In this document: positions 26,471 through 35,346 of the stretch, in pieces
How positions within the stretch are numbered: the first letter of the stretch is position 1
Layout: every line of letters begins with the position of its first letter
Assembly: GCF_009363615.1 (NCBI RefSeq)
Contig: NZ_CP045385.1
Coordinates: 558,001-622,000 of the forward strand
Direction of reading: 5' to 3'
Source: Ruegeria sp. THAF33
GTDB lineage: Bacteria; Pseudomonadota; Alphaproteobacteria; Rhodobacterales; Rhodobacteraceae
Length of the DNA stretch: 64,000 nt
The notes under the pieces: model-generated
Told to the model about the DNA's origin: nothing
Databases searched by the model: none
What the model saw: only the letters and a program-made list of their open reading frames with translations
Made by a program: the position numbers and the translations under genes

Positions 26471-27543
26471 ACTCGCGTGATTTTTTCCCATTGCGCGTTT
26501 GCGGGACCAGAGTCGAGCCGGATGGCGTGGCAAAGACCGTTATGTTCGATGTCCCTGACCACCTGATGGACATATTCGCCTGGAGGCCGGGCCAACACGT
26601 GTCCGTTCGTTTCAATATTGATGGCGAAGAGCACCGTCGAAGCTATTCGATCTCCAGTTCGCCTTACTCCGGGGACCCGCTTCGCATCACCGTCAAACGG
26701 GTCAAGGGTGGCCGTGTCAGCAACTTCATCAACGACACTGTTCAGGAAGGGCAAACCATTGACGTCATGCCGCCATTTGGCAGTTTCTGCCTGGACCCCG
26801 ACGAAACGGCGCGGCGCACCCATTACTTTTTTGGCGCGGGCTCTGGCATTACTCCGCTCTTTGCAATGCTGAACTCGGTTTTGACAGCCGAGCTCCATTC
26901 AGTCGCGCATCTGGTGTACGGCAACACAAACGCCAAGAGCATCCTGTTGCAGCACGAACTGAGCGTGCTTCAGCAAGCGCATCCCGAACGTTTTACAATC
27001 AACCATGTCTTTTCGAAACCCGGCTGGTGGTCCAGCGCCGAGTACTGGCGGCAAGGTACAATCGACAAGGCCGCCATCGAAGCGTTGATCGCCGAGTATC
27101 CACCTTACGCCCAGGACGCGCGGTACTATGTCTGTGGTCCGGGCGATATGAACCAGGCCGTCAAATCGGCCTTGATGTCCATTGATGTTCCCCAGAACCG
27201 CATCCACATGGAAAGCTATGGTGCTGCGCCGGATCTGGACACAGGGATTGACGGGGAAGACGCAACCGCTGAACTGACGCTGGAAGGCACCCGACACCTC
27301 ATTTCGGTCTCCAAGGGACAGACCATTCTTCACGCAGCGCAGTCAGCGGGGCTCAAGCCACCCTATTCCTGCCAATCCGGAGTTTGCGGCGCGTGCCGGG
27401 CCAAACTGACCAACGGCACAGTTCATATGCGGGCGCGCATGGCGCTGGAAGACAAAGACATCAAAGCCGGAGAAATCCTGACCTGCCAGTCAATACCCAC
27501 GGCGGAAAAACTGACGATCAGCTTTGACCAGACCCGTCGCTGA
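26467..27543 (+). CDS. Oxygenase reductase (FAD/NAD(P)H and [2Fe-2S])
   Basis: This 358-residue electron-transfer protein has, in order, an FAD domain (RRSYSISSSP near 59), an NAD-binding domain (FFGAGSGITPLFAML near 121) and a C-terminal plant-type ferredoxin with CQSGVCGAC near 303 plus a fourth Cys in ILTCQS. It supplies electrons to the Rieske oxygenase, whose stop it overlaps by four bases (ATGA). This GbcB/PaaE-like organisation is usual for single-component-reductase Rieske systems. Confidence 0.92.
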   Translation: MNSRDFFPLRVCGTRVEPDGVAKTVMFDVPDHLMDIFAWRPGQHVSVRFNIDGEEHRRSYSISSSPYSGDPLRITVKRVKGGRVSNFINDTVQEGQTIDVMPPFGSFCLDPDETARRTHYFFGAGSGITPLFAMLNSVLTAELHSVAHLVYGNTNAKSILLQHELSVLQQAHPERFTINHVFSKPGWWSSAEYWRQGTIDKAAIEALIAEYPPYAQDARYYVCGPGDMNQAVKSALMSIDVPQNRIHMESYGAAPDLDTGIDGEDATAELTLEGTRHLISVSKGQTILHAAQSAGLKPPYSCQSGVCGACRAKLTNGTVHMRARMALEDKDIKAGEILTCQSIPTAEKLTISFDQTRR

Positions 27544-27558
27544 AAAGCCAATGACACG

Positions 27559-27589
27559 CCTGAGGTATACCGGTTCACGCCGCCTCAGG
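27559..27589. terminator. Inverted repeat between convergent genes
   Basis: CCTGAGG (27559-27565) and CCTCAGG (27583-27589) form a seven-pair stem between the reductase and the convergent cupin gene. It lacks a clear T-run, so it may be a weak bidirectional terminator. Confidence 0.4.
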
Positions 27590-27606
27590 TTCATTCACGG
27601 ATCGGA

Positions 27607-27978
27607 TCATGCGTCCGGCGCGCAATCTCGGATCACGAAGTGCTTGGTCGTTTCTTCCACGACTTCCCAATAGCCGCGAAAGCCATTGGGGATCAAAAAG
27701 CTCGCCCCGGTGCGAAAATCCTGACGGGTCCCGTCTTCGTGGATCAGGGCGCAATGGCCTTTGACGATATAGCAATATTCGTCCTTGTCCGTGAACGCGT
27801 GCCATTTGCCCGGCGTAGACGTCCAGGTCCCGGCAGACAATTGCCCATCCGGGCTGGTGAAGTGCATTCCAATCTTGTGATGCGGATCACCCTCGACAAC
27901 GCGATCGGGAAGATCGGCCAAACGCCTTTCGCTGCGCGTTTCGGGCTCATCGAAAAGATTGATTACCTGTGTCGTCAT
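27607..27978 (-). CDS. Cupin-domain protein (DUF861/(S)-ureidoglycine aminohydrolase-like cupin)
   Basis: This 123-residue single-cupin protein has a beta-barrel with EYCYIVKGHCALIHEDG around residue 68 and GFRGYWEVVEETTKHFV near the end, matching cupin_3 (DUF861). Such proteins are small and often of unknown function. It follows the sulfite-exporter-like gene on the minus strand after about 90 bases and may be the last gene of the taurine operon. A direct role in taurine metabolism is not shown. Confidence 0.8.
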   Translation of the reverse strand: MTTQVINLFDEPETRSERRLADLPDRVVEGDPHHKIGMHFTSPDGQLSAGTWTSTPGKWHAFTDKDEYCYIVKGHCALIHEDGTRQDFRTGASFLIPNGFRGYWEVVEETTKHFVIRDCAPDA

Positions 27979-28068
27979 GAGGTCATACCCTCCTGCTGGT
28001 CATGTAGTGCGAGATGACGTGACCGGCCAATGGTCGGTCACGTGCTGGTCTTGGATTTCCGCCATCCT

Positions 28069-29106
28069 CTAATGAAACAGGTAGACACCCGCCAAAACCA
28101 GAGCAGCGATGAAGATCGTCTCGGCCACGATCAGGACGATGGCCTGCCCGCCCACATCCAGAATCCGCTTGAGCGACGTTTTCATGCCCACTGCCGCAAT
28201 CGACACCAGCAGCGCCCACCGGCTGAGATCGGCCATGGCCGACGAGACCACTTCGGGGATCAGGCCCATTGAATTCAGGACGGCAAACATCAGAAAGCCA
28301 ACGACAAACATCGGCAAAATGGGTGGGCGCTTGCCGTCTTCCTCGCTGAACTCCGCGTGGCGCCGGACTAGAAACGAGATGACCAGCACCACCGGGGCCA
28401 GCATTGCGACACGGATCAGCTTGACCAAAGTCGCCACCTCACCGGTTTGGTCCGAAACCGAGAACCCGGCCCCGACAACCTGCGCGACATCATGGATCGT
28501 TCCGCCCAGGAAGACCCCTGAAACCTCGTCGTTGAAATCGAAAGCTTCGGTGAGGATCGGGTAGGCGATCATCGCGATTGTCGACAGAACAGTAACCGAC
28601 AGTACCGTGAAAACCAGGTTCCGCTCCGAATGCTCGTTTTTGGGCAGAATGGCCGACAAGGCCATCGCGGCCGATGCACCGCAGATCGCAACCGATCCCC
28701 CCGTCAGCACCCCAAAGCGCCAACCACGGCCCAAAAGACGCGCGCCAAGAAGCCCGAACAGGATCGTGAGGATCACACCGGCAATCACAACGGCAATCAG
28801 ATCAGCGCCAAGGCTCATCATCAATTCAACGGAAATACGCGCCCCAAGCAGCGCAACGCCAAAACGCAGAACCGTTCGTGCGGTAAATTCGATTCCGGCC
28901 TTGCAGTCACCGGCATCGTCTTCGGCCAGGAAATGGAACGCGATGCCCAGCAATAGGGCCATCAGCATCGCCGGGGCACCATAATGTTCGGACAAGAACT
29001 TCGCTGCGACGGCAACAACCACGGAAACAAGGAAACCGTGCCCGTTCAAACGAACGAAAGACCGTGCCCGAAGCCACGGCGAGTTGGATGCACTCAACGC
29101 CTGCAT
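28069..29106 (-). CDS. YeiH-family membrane protein, putative sulfite/sulfate exporter
   Basis: This 345-residue protein has about ten transmembrane helices. The UPF0324/YeiH family features include GGSVAICGASAAMAL near residue 134, a conserved GGTIHDVAQVVGAG near 216 and a final basic-flanked helix. The ATG at 29106 follows AAGGAAG. It is directly downstream of xsc, which releases sulfite, so export of sulfite or sulfate is the natural role. That assignment rests on context and has been proposed for several sulfonate gene clusters. Confidence 0.8.
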   Translation of the reverse strand: MQALSASNSPWLRARSFVRLNGHGFLVSVVVAVAAKFLSEHYGAPAMLMALLLGIAFHFLAEDDAGDCKAGIEFTARTVLRFGVALLGARISVELMMSLGADLIAVVIAGVILTILFGLLGARLLGRGWRFGVLTGGSVAICGASAAMALSAILPKNEHSERNLVFTVLSVTVLSTIAMIAYPILTEAFDFNDEVSGVFLGGTIHDVAQVVGAGFSVSDQTGEVATLVKLIRVAMLAPVVLVISFLVRRHAEFSEEDGKRPPILPMFVVGFLMFAVLNSMGLIPEVVSSAMADLSRWALLVSIAAVGMKTSLKRILDVGGQAIVLIVAETIFIAALVLAGVYLFH

Positions 29107-29147
29107 CTTACTTCCTTTGCAATATTTGAGCTGCCTTTTGGGCAAAG

Positions 29148-29189
29148 CCTGCCCCCACCCGCACCGTATTCGGCCCGGGTGGAGGCAGG
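29148..29189 (-). repeat. Intercistronic hairpin xsc/exporter
   Basis: A 14-pair stem (one G-U) CCTGCCCCCACCCG / CGGGTGGAGGCAGG has a 14-base loop and sits between xsc and the exporter gene. No T-tract follows on the minus strand, so it probably tunes differential mRNA stability. Confidence 0.55.
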
Positions 29190-29195
29190 ATCAGA

Positions 29196-30974
29196 TTACA
29201 GTTCGGCCTGAGCTTTCATGTCGTCTGCCGAGATTCCTGCGACGGCGACGGGTTTTTTCATTGCGTCGCGGCGGAAGGGTTCGCCGAGTTCCTGGTTGAT
29301 CAGGGCCTCGATCAGCGTGGTGATGCCGTTCTTCTGGTCCTCGATCGCCTGGTTCAGGGCTGCGGTCAGCTCGTCCTGGGTGCGGGCCACGACGCCCTTC
29401 AGACCACAGGCCTGCGCGATACCGGCGTAAGACACTTTGGTATCCAGTTCGGTGCCGACGAAGTTGTCATCGAACCACAGGGTCGAGTTGCGCTTTTCCG
29501 CGCCCCACTGATAGTTGCGGAAGACGATCTGGGTCACGGCAGGCCATTCCTCGCGGCCGATCGCGGTCAGTTCGTTCACCGCGATGCCGAAGGCGCCGTC
29601 ACCGGCAAAGCCCACGACCGGCACGTCCGGGCAGCCGATCTTGGCGCCGACGATGGCCGGCAGGCCATAGCCACAGGGCCCGAACAGGCCCGGCGCCAGG
29701 TATTTGCGGCCCGCCTCGAAGGACGGATAGGCGTTGCCGATGGCGCAGTTGTTGCCGATGTCCGAGCTGATGATCGCCTCTTTCGGCAGCGCCGCCTGAA
29801 TGGCGCGCCAGGCCATGCGGGGGCTCATCCAGTCGGGCTTGGCCGCGCGGGCGCGCTGGTTCCAGGTGGTGCCCGGATCATCATCCTCGTGGTCCATGCT
29901 GCTCAGCTGCTGGGCCCAGCGGGACTTCTTCTCGGCGATCTTCGCCTTGCGCGCGTCGCGGCCCTCGTCGCCCGCGGTATCGCTCAGCTGGTTCAGGATG
30001 CCGGTCGCCACTTTGGCCGCGTCACCCACGATGCCCACGGTGACCTTCTTGGTCAGGCCGATCCGGTCGGGGTTGATGTCGACCTGAATGATCTTGGCTT
30101 CGGCCGGCCAGTATTCCATGCCATAGCCCGGCAGGGTCGAGAACGGGTTCAGACGGGTACCGAGGCACAGAACAACATCGGCTTCGCTGATCAGTTCCAT
30201 ACCGGCTTTCGAGCCGTTGTAGCCCAGCGGGCCGGCAAACAGAGGGTGGCTGCCGGGGAAGGCATCGTTGTGCTGGTAGCCGACGCAGACCGGCGCATCC
30301 AGACGCTCGGCCAGCGCCTTCGAGGCCTCGATCCCGCCCTTGGACAGAACCACGCCCGCACCGTTCAGGATCACCGGGTTTTTGGCGGTCGACAGCAGCT
30401 CGGCCGCCTGCGCTACGGCGGTTTCGCCGCCCGCAGGGCGTTCGAAATCGACGATGGCGGGCAGATCAACATCAACCACCTGGGTCCACATGTCACGCGG
30501 GATGTTGATCTGGGCCGGGGCGCTGGCGCGCTTGGCTTTCATGATCACGCGGTTCAGAACCTCGGTGACGCGGGTCGGGTCGCGGACCTCTTCCTGATAG
30601 GCGACCATGTCCTCGAACAGCTTCATCTGCTCGACTTCCTGGAAACCGCCCTGACCGATGGTCTTGTTCGCCGCCTGCGGCGTGACCAGCAGCAGCGGCG
30701 TGTGGTTCCAATAGGCAGTTTTTACGGCGGTCACGAAATTGGTGATGCCGGGGCCGTTCTGCGCGATCATCATCGACATCTTGCCGGTCGCGCGGGTGTA
30801 GCCATCCGCCATCATCCCGGCGCTGCCTTCATGCGCACAGTCCCAGAACATGATCCCGGCCTTCGGGAACAAGTCCGAGATCGGCATCATCGCGGATCCA
30901 ATGATCCCGAACGCATGCTCAATCCCGTGCATCTGCAAAACCTTAACAAACGCCTCTTCCGTCGTCATCTTCAT
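29196..30974 (-). CDS. xsc: Sulfoacetaldehyde acetyltransferase
   Basis: This 592-residue ThDP enzyme converts sulfoacetaldehyde and phosphate to acetyl phosphate and sulfite. The N-terminal half has CAHEGSAGMMADGYTRATG with the catalytic glutamate, and the C-terminal half has GFAGDGAFGIAVNEL with the ThDP-magnesium motif. The specific Xsc pattern IGSAMMPISDLFPKAGI is present near the N-terminus. It follows tauY on the same strand. The usual phosphotransacetylase gene pta is not adjacent. This is the carbon-sulfur bond-breaking step of taurine breakdown. Confidence 0.96.
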   Translation of the reverse strand: MKMTTEEAFVKVLQMHGIEHAFGIIGSAMMPISDLFPKAGIMFWDCAHEGSAGMMADGYTRATGKMSMMIAQNGPGITNFVTAVKTAYWNHTPLLLVTPQAANKTIGQGGFQEVEQMKLFEDMVAYQEEVRDPTRVTEVLNRVIMKAKRASAPAQINIPRDMWTQVVDVDLPAIVDFERPAGGETAVAQAAELLSTAKNPVILNGAGVVLSKGGIEASKALAERLDAPVCVGYQHNDAFPGSHPLFAGPLGYNGSKAGMELISEADVVLCLGTRLNPFSTLPGYGMEYWPAEAKIIQVDINPDRIGLTKKVTVGIVGDAAKVATGILNQLSDTAGDEGRDARKAKIAEKKSRWAQQLSSMDHEDDDPGTTWNQRARAAKPDWMSPRMAWRAIQAALPKEAIISSDIGNNCAIGNAYPSFEAGRKYLAPGLFGPCGYGLPAIVGAKIGCPDVPVVGFAGDGAFGIAVNELTAIGREEWPAVTQIVFRNYQWGAEKRNSTLWFDDNFVGTELDTKVSYAGIAQACGLKGVVARTQDELTAALNQAIEDQKNGITTLIEALINQELGEPFRRDAMKKPVAVAGISADDMKAQAEL

Positions 30975-31018
30975 CTGAGTGCTTCCTTGTCTTTTCAGGG
31001 CGCCGAAGCCCCTGTGAG

Positions 31019-32422
31019 TTACAGTATTTCGTCTTTGAGGTAGTAGCCGACATACGCCATACGCTGTCCCAGTCGGCGGAAAGGCGTCAGGATGCCATGG
31101 CTCGGCAATGGGGAGGTGAAGATCGGCAGTTCAAACGCCTTGTCCTTCTGGCCGGCAACCAACTGCGCCATGCGTCGTCCGGCCTGGGCCGAGTACATGA
31201 CGCCATTGCCGCCGTAGCCCATGGCATAGAACACGTTCTGATCTGGATCGGGCCGAAAAATGCGCGGCATCATGTCGTGGCTGACATCAACCCAGCCCCA
31301 CCAGGAGTAGTCGAGGTTGATATCCTCGAGCGCCGGGAACTTGCGGGCAAGTCCCTTTTTCAGCAAGTCCAGATGTTTGCCGTTCTCGGCATCACGCCCT
31401 GTTACGGCGCTGCGGCTGCCGATCTGCATCCGATTGTCCGGCAACAGGCGGTAATAGTGGCGCAGCGTGCGCGTGTCGGTCAGGGGGGATCTGGTCTGAA
31501 TACCGCATTCGTCCAACTCGGCCCGGGTCAGAGGCCGTGTCACCATCGAATTTGACAGGATCGGCATCAAGCGGTGCCTGGTGCGGTTGTTGAGCCCCGG
31601 GGGTGTATAACCGGCCGTTGCCAAGGCCACCGATTTCGCGCGCACAATACCGCCCGGCGTACGCAGATGATGCACTCTGTCCTTGGTTTGCCACCCCATG
31701 ACCGGGCTGCCGGTATGGATTTTCACACCCAGCCTGCGCGCCATGTTGACATAGCCAAAAGCCAGCTTGCCGGCGTGGATACACGTTCCGTCCGGCTCCC
31801 ACATCGCGCCTACGGCTTCCATGTCGCGCACGTGGTTTTCACGCAGTTCGTCCCGGGAAATGATACGCGAGCCGTAGCCGAACACGTCGTTCAGCAGCTT
31901 GCACTCTTTCTTGAGCGACGGCATGACCTTTTCACGATGCGCGATATAGTAATGGCCACCCGGCTGCGGTTCGCAGTCGATGTCATCCGAGGCGATGAGA
32001 TCGTTGAACAACTCGAAAGCTTCAGTGACTTCGGCATGCATGCCCTTGGCCACATCCGTGCCCCAGCGCTGAATCCATTGCGACCGTTTCAGCCGCCCGG
32101 ATGAGATCTGGGCCTGCCCGCCATTGCGCGTCGAGCATCCCCAGGCCACGGTATTCGCTTCAAGAACAACCGCCTGGATTCCGTGTTCCTTGGCAAGGTG
32201 AATGGCGGTGGACAGGCCGGTATAACCCGACCCGATCACCACCACATCGGCATCCATATCGCTGGACACCGGACCATCATCGGCCGGGGGCGTACCGGCC
32301 GTTCCGATCCAGTATGTGGGCGCGTGGTCGCGATTGTGACCAGGACCCGCATCGATGATGGGGTCATATTTCGGGTCATAGCTGGCCTTGGGCCAATGAC
32401 GCGGGATGCTTTTGTCCACCAT
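31019..32422 (-). CDS. tauY: Taurine dehydrogenase, large flavoprotein subunit
   Basis: This 467-residue DAO-family flavoprotein has a 55-residue N-terminal extension before the FAD motif VVIGSGYTGLSTAIHLAKEHG and a C-terminal AMGYGGNGVMYSAQAGR. Its position directly after a SnoaL-fold gene and before xsc matches the TauXY taurine dehydrogenase of Paracoccus and other Rhodobacterales. That enzyme oxidises taurine to sulfoacetaldehyde and ammonia with a membrane-bound cytochrome acceptor. Start chosen at the ATG at 32422. Confidence 0.88.
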   Translation of the reverse strand: MVDKSIPRHWPKASYDPKYDPIIDAGPGHNRDHAPTYWIGTAGTPPADDGPVSSDMDADVVVIGSGYTGLSTAIHLAKEHGIQAVVLEANTVAWGCSTRNGGQAQISSGRLKRSQWIQRWGTDVAKGMHAEVTEAFELFNDLIASDDIDCEPQPGGHYYIAHREKVMPSLKKECKLLNDVFGYGSRIISRDELRENHVRDMEAVGAMWEPDGTCIHAGKLAFGYVNMARRLGVKIHTGSPVMGWQTKDRVHHLRTPGGIVRAKSVALATAGYTPPGLNNRTRHRLMPILSNSMVTRPLTRAELDECGIQTRSPLTDTRTLRHYYRLLPDNRMQIGSRSAVTGRDAENGKHLDLLKKGLARKFPALEDINLDYSWWGWVDVSHDMMPRIFRPDPDQNVFYAMGYGGNGVMYSAQAGRRMAQLVAGQKDKAFELPIFTSPLPSHGILTPFRRLGQRMAYVGYYLKDEIL

Positions 32423-32459
32423 TCTTGTTTTTCTCCGAAGCTGCGCGCAGTGCGGCGGA

Positions 32460-32846
32460 TCAGGCCTTGAACATGGGGCGCGTTTTGCGAAGCGCCTGTT
32501 TTACGACGATTTTCCCGTCACGCAGAGTGAACAGATCCGCACCTTCCGCTTCGATCCGCATGCCGTCTGCATCGGTTCCCGAAAACGTCCATTCCGATAC
32601 GGCGCGATCACCGTGGACAAAGTGGCCGTGGTGATCCCAATGGGCGTCCTTCATGCCTGCCCAGACGCCTGAAAACGCGGCGGCGATAGCCTCTGCTCCT
32701 TCAATCTTGTTGCCGTATTTCTCGTCACCGGCCACGGTGTAGAACACGCAGTCGTCGGCGAAGTGGGTCATCACGCCGTCGATGTCGTGGCGGTTGAACG
32801 CGTCGAACGTGTCCGCCAGGTCCTGCGCGGTCAGGGTTTTGCTCAT
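32460..32846 (-). CDS. tauX: Taurine dehydrogenase, small subunit (SnoaL-like)
   Basis: This 128-residue protein has the NTF2/SnoaL cone fold, with DTFDAFNRHDIDGVMTHFAD near residue 12 and ADLFTLRDGKIVV near the end. In Rhodobacterales such a gene directly before tauY encodes TauX, the small subunit of taurine dehydrogenase. Orientation and spacing (about 37 bases to tauY) agree with that. It would be called a nuclear-transport-factor-2-like protein if seen alone. Confidence 0.85.
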   Translation of the reverse strand: MSKTLTAQDLADTFDAFNRHDIDGVMTHFADDCVFYTVAGDEKYGNKIEGAEAIAAAFSGVWAGMKDAHWDHHGHFVHGDRAVSEWTFSGTDADGMRIEAEGADLFTLRDGKIVVKQALRKTRPMFKA

Positions 32847-32872
32847 TTTGTACGTCCTTGTCAGTAGGGTTG

Positions 32873-33367
32873 TTACGTTTCGTCCGGGTTCGGGACAATC
32901 AGTGTCGGGATCTTGGAGCGCCGCAAAACACGCTTTGCGACGGTGCCCAGAAACGTATGCGAAAAGCCGTGATCATGCGCGCCCAGCACGATCAGATCAC
33001 AGCCCAGTTCGACCGAGCGGCGCAGGATCACTTCGGCCGGGTGGCCATCTGTGACCTCGACCGAAGTGACCTGATCGCGAATTCTCTCATCGTCACCATC
33101 GAACTGAGCCCAGAACTTGGCTTGCCGTTCGGCCAGAACCTTGCGCACCATCTCGTGACGGCGCGCAGCGGCGGTTTTGCGAGTCTCTTCATTCAGGATG
33201 AAGATCTCCATCGTGATCTTGGCATCGTCCGACAGCGGTTCATTCACATGCAGCACGTGAATTTCAGCCCCCGTGGCCTGCGCGATGCTGGCGGCATGGC
33301 GCATGGCATGACCCGAGTTTTCGGACAGATCAGTGGCAAAGAGGATGTTGGTGACCAGTTGTTTCAT
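32873..33367 (-). CDS. uspA: Universal stress protein, taurine TRAP-associated
   Basis: This 164-residue UspA-domain protein starts ILFATDLSENSGHAMRHA and ends with a nucleotide-binding loop like GAHDHGFSHTFLGTVAKRVL. It lies between the TRAP membrane genes and tauXY. A UspA protein coupled to the tauKLM TRAP transporter is known from Paracoccus and allied bacteria, where it may modulate transport. The central part is charged and lacks a membrane segment. Confidence 0.88.
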   Translation of the reverse strand: MKQLVTNILFATDLSENSGHAMRHAASIAQATGAEIHVLHVNEPLSDDAKITMEIFILNEETRKTAAARRHEMVRKVLAERQAKFWAQFDGDDERIRDQVTSVEVTDGHPAEVILRRSVELGCDLIVLGAHDHGFSHTFLGTVAKRVLRRSKIPTLIVPNPDET

Positions 33368-33384
33368 GTCGTCATCCTTTCAGG

Positions 33385-34725
33385 TCAGTAGCCAAACAGC
33401 CGCGGCAACCACAGCGACAGTTCAGGGAAGAAGGCGATGATGAAGATCGCGATCGTGTTGGCGGCCGCAAAGGGCAGCGCACGCAATGAGATCTGTTCGA
33501 TCGTGATGTTCGAGATACCTGACGCGATGAACAGGTTTTCGCCCAGCGGCGGCGTCTGGAAACCGATACCCAGCGTGCAGACCATCACCACGCCAAAATG
33601 GATCGGGTCGATACCCACCGAATAGGCCACCGGCAGCATCACCGGAACCAGGATCAGGATGGTGGCCAGCGTCTCCATGAACATGCCGACGAACAGCAGG
33701 AAGAAGATGATCAGCGTCCAGATGACATAGAGGTTGTCCGTGAAGCTGAGCATCGAATCCGCGATGATCGCCGGGATCTGGTTTTCCACCAGCAGTCGGC
33801 CAAACACCGTCGCGGTGAACAGGATCAGCAGAACACGCCCAGTCAGCCAGGTGGTGGCCTCGAGCGACTGGAACAGCGACTGCCAGGTCAGTTCGCGGTA
33901 GATAACCACGCCCACGAACAGGGTGTAGAAGATTGCCACGATTGCCGCCTCGGTCGGGGTGAAGAAGCCGGTGTAGATACCGCCCAGGATCACCAGCGGC
34001 GCCATCAGCGACCAGAACCCACGATACATTTCGCAGCCCACGTGACGGATCGACCAACCTTCGGAAACGCCCTTGTAGCCGCGCTTTTTCGACATGAAGA
34101 AGTTCAGGATCAGCAGGCTGGTGGCGATCAGGAAGGCAGGGACGAATCCGGCGATGAACAGTTTCGAGATCGAAACCGACTGGAAGGAACCGAACTTTTC
34201 CACCGCTTCCGGCGGCGGCGCCATACCGAGCGCGGCAATGCCGAAGATCACCATCGGGATAGAGGGAGGAATGATAATCCCAAGGCCGCCAGAGGACGCA
34301 GTGATCGCCGAGGCATAGCCGCGCTCATAGCCGCGGTCGATCATCGCAGGGATCATCAGCATCCCAACGGCCGCGGTTGTTGCCGGGCCCGAGCCCGAAA
34401 TGGCGCCGAAGAACAGACATGCCATGACCGTCGCAGCCGAAATACCGCCGGTGAAAGGACCGGCCAGGCTTTCAGCAACATTGATCAGACGTTTCGAGAT
34501 ACCGGCGGCCTCCATCAGGGCCCCGGCAAGAATGAAGGCAGGCAACGCCATCAGGGGGAAAGCACCCACCGAGGTAAAGGCGATCTGCACGAATTTGATC
34601 GGGTTCTCGTCCAGGTAAAGGAATGAGACCAGCGACGCCACACCCAGCGCCACCGTGATCGGCGCGCCAATGAGTAGCAGAAACAGGAAAGACCCAAACA
34701 GGATTGTGACGATTTCGGATTCCAT
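33385..34725 (-). CDS. tauM: TRAP transporter large membrane subunit, taurine type
   Basis: This 446-residue DctM-family permease has about 13 hydrophobic helices, with signatures CLFFGAISGSGPATTAAVG near 108 and GGLGIIIPPSIPMVIFG near 147. Downstream gene content (uspA, tauXY, xsc) identifies taurine as the probable substrate. The ATG at 34725 begins MESEIVTILFGSFLF. It follows tauL by about 17 bases. Confidence 0.9.
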   Translation of the reverse strand: MESEIVTILFGSFLFLLLIGAPITVALGVASLVSFLYLDENPIKFVQIAFTSVGAFPLMALPAFILAGALMEAAGISKRLINVAESLAGPFTGGISAATVMACLFFGAISGSGPATTAAVGMLMIPAMIDRGYERGYASAITASSGGLGIIIPPSIPMVIFGIAALGMAPPPEAVEKFGSFQSVSISKLFIAGFVPAFLIATSLLILNFFMSKKRGYKGVSEGWSIRHVGCEMYRGFWSLMAPLVILGGIYTGFFTPTEAAIVAIFYTLFVGVVIYRELTWQSLFQSLEATTWLTGRVLLILFTATVFGRLLVENQIPAIIADSMLSFTDNLYVIWTLIIFFLLFVGMFMETLATILILVPVMLPVAYSVGIDPIHFGVVMVCTLGIGFQTPPLGENLFIASGISNITIEQISLRALPFAAANTIAIFIIAFFPELSLWLPRLFGY

Positions 34726-34742
34726 GGTTTATCCCCCTGCCC

Positions 34743-35279
34743 TTAGGATTTCTTTGCTGCTTCAGTCGCAGCTTTGATTTCGTCGAGGTCGATCTGATCA
34801 GGATCGTGAATATCCTCGCCCTTGATAAGGCGGCGGTAATTCACCTGAATGATGCGGACGGTCATCAGCGCAAACGCGATGGGCAGCACCATGTAGATGT
34901 ACTTCATCTCGATACCCAGGGTCTGGGACTTCCAGAACTTGTTCATCTTGTTGAAGACAAAATCCGTCGCCAGATACAGGAAGTAGACATTGAAGAAGAG
35001 CCAGAAGAGATCGGCGAAGGCTTCGATGTATTTGATCGAGCCATCGGGCAGGAACTTGAACTGGAATGTCACGCGGTTATGCGCACCTTTCAGAGCGGCG
35101 TAACTTGCGCCGAAATAGACGAACCAGACGAACATGTAGACCGAAAGCTCCTCGATCCAGCTGATCGAAAAGCCGAAGACTTCGCGCGCGATGATCTGCA
35201 CGAACAAAAGGCAGACGAAGCCGGATAAGAGGATCCGGCAGATGACACTTTCTATGTTGTCCAGAAATTTCCAGAACAT
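34743..35279 (-). CDS. tauL: TRAP transporter small membrane subunit, taurine type
   Basis: A 178-residue DctQ-family protein with four hydrophobic helices (about 16-36, 46-66, 90-112 and 130-150) and a charged C-terminal tail rich in Asp, Glu and Lys. It contains GFSISWIEELSVYMFVWFVY, characteristic of the DctQ helix 1-2 region. It lies between tauK and tauM on the minus strand. It is separated from tauK by a strong hairpin. Confidence 0.9.
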   Translation of the reverse strand: MFWKFLDNIESVICRILLSGFVCLLFVQIIAREVFGFSISWIEELSVYMFVWFVYFGASYAALKGAHNRVTFQFKFLPDGSIKYIEAFADLFWLFFNVYFLYLATDFVFNKMNKFWKSQTLGIEMKYIYMVLPIAFALMTVRIIQVNYRRLIKGEDIHDPDQIDLDEIKAATEAAKKS

Positions 35280-35304
35280 GTGGTTTCACTCCTCCCTGAA
35301 ATGA

Positions 35305-35326
35305 GAAGAGCGCCGCAGCGCTCTTC
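35305..35326 (-). repeat. Intercistronic hairpin tauK/tauL
   Basis: Perfect nine-base arms GAAGAGCGC and GCGCTCTTC enclose a four-base loop, 20 bases after the tauK stop. It lacks a T-run. It probably stabilises tauK mRNA, as for the hairpins behind the other two binding-protein genes in the window. Confidence 0.6.
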
Positions 35327-35346
35327 CCGGTATCGCCGTGCGACGA

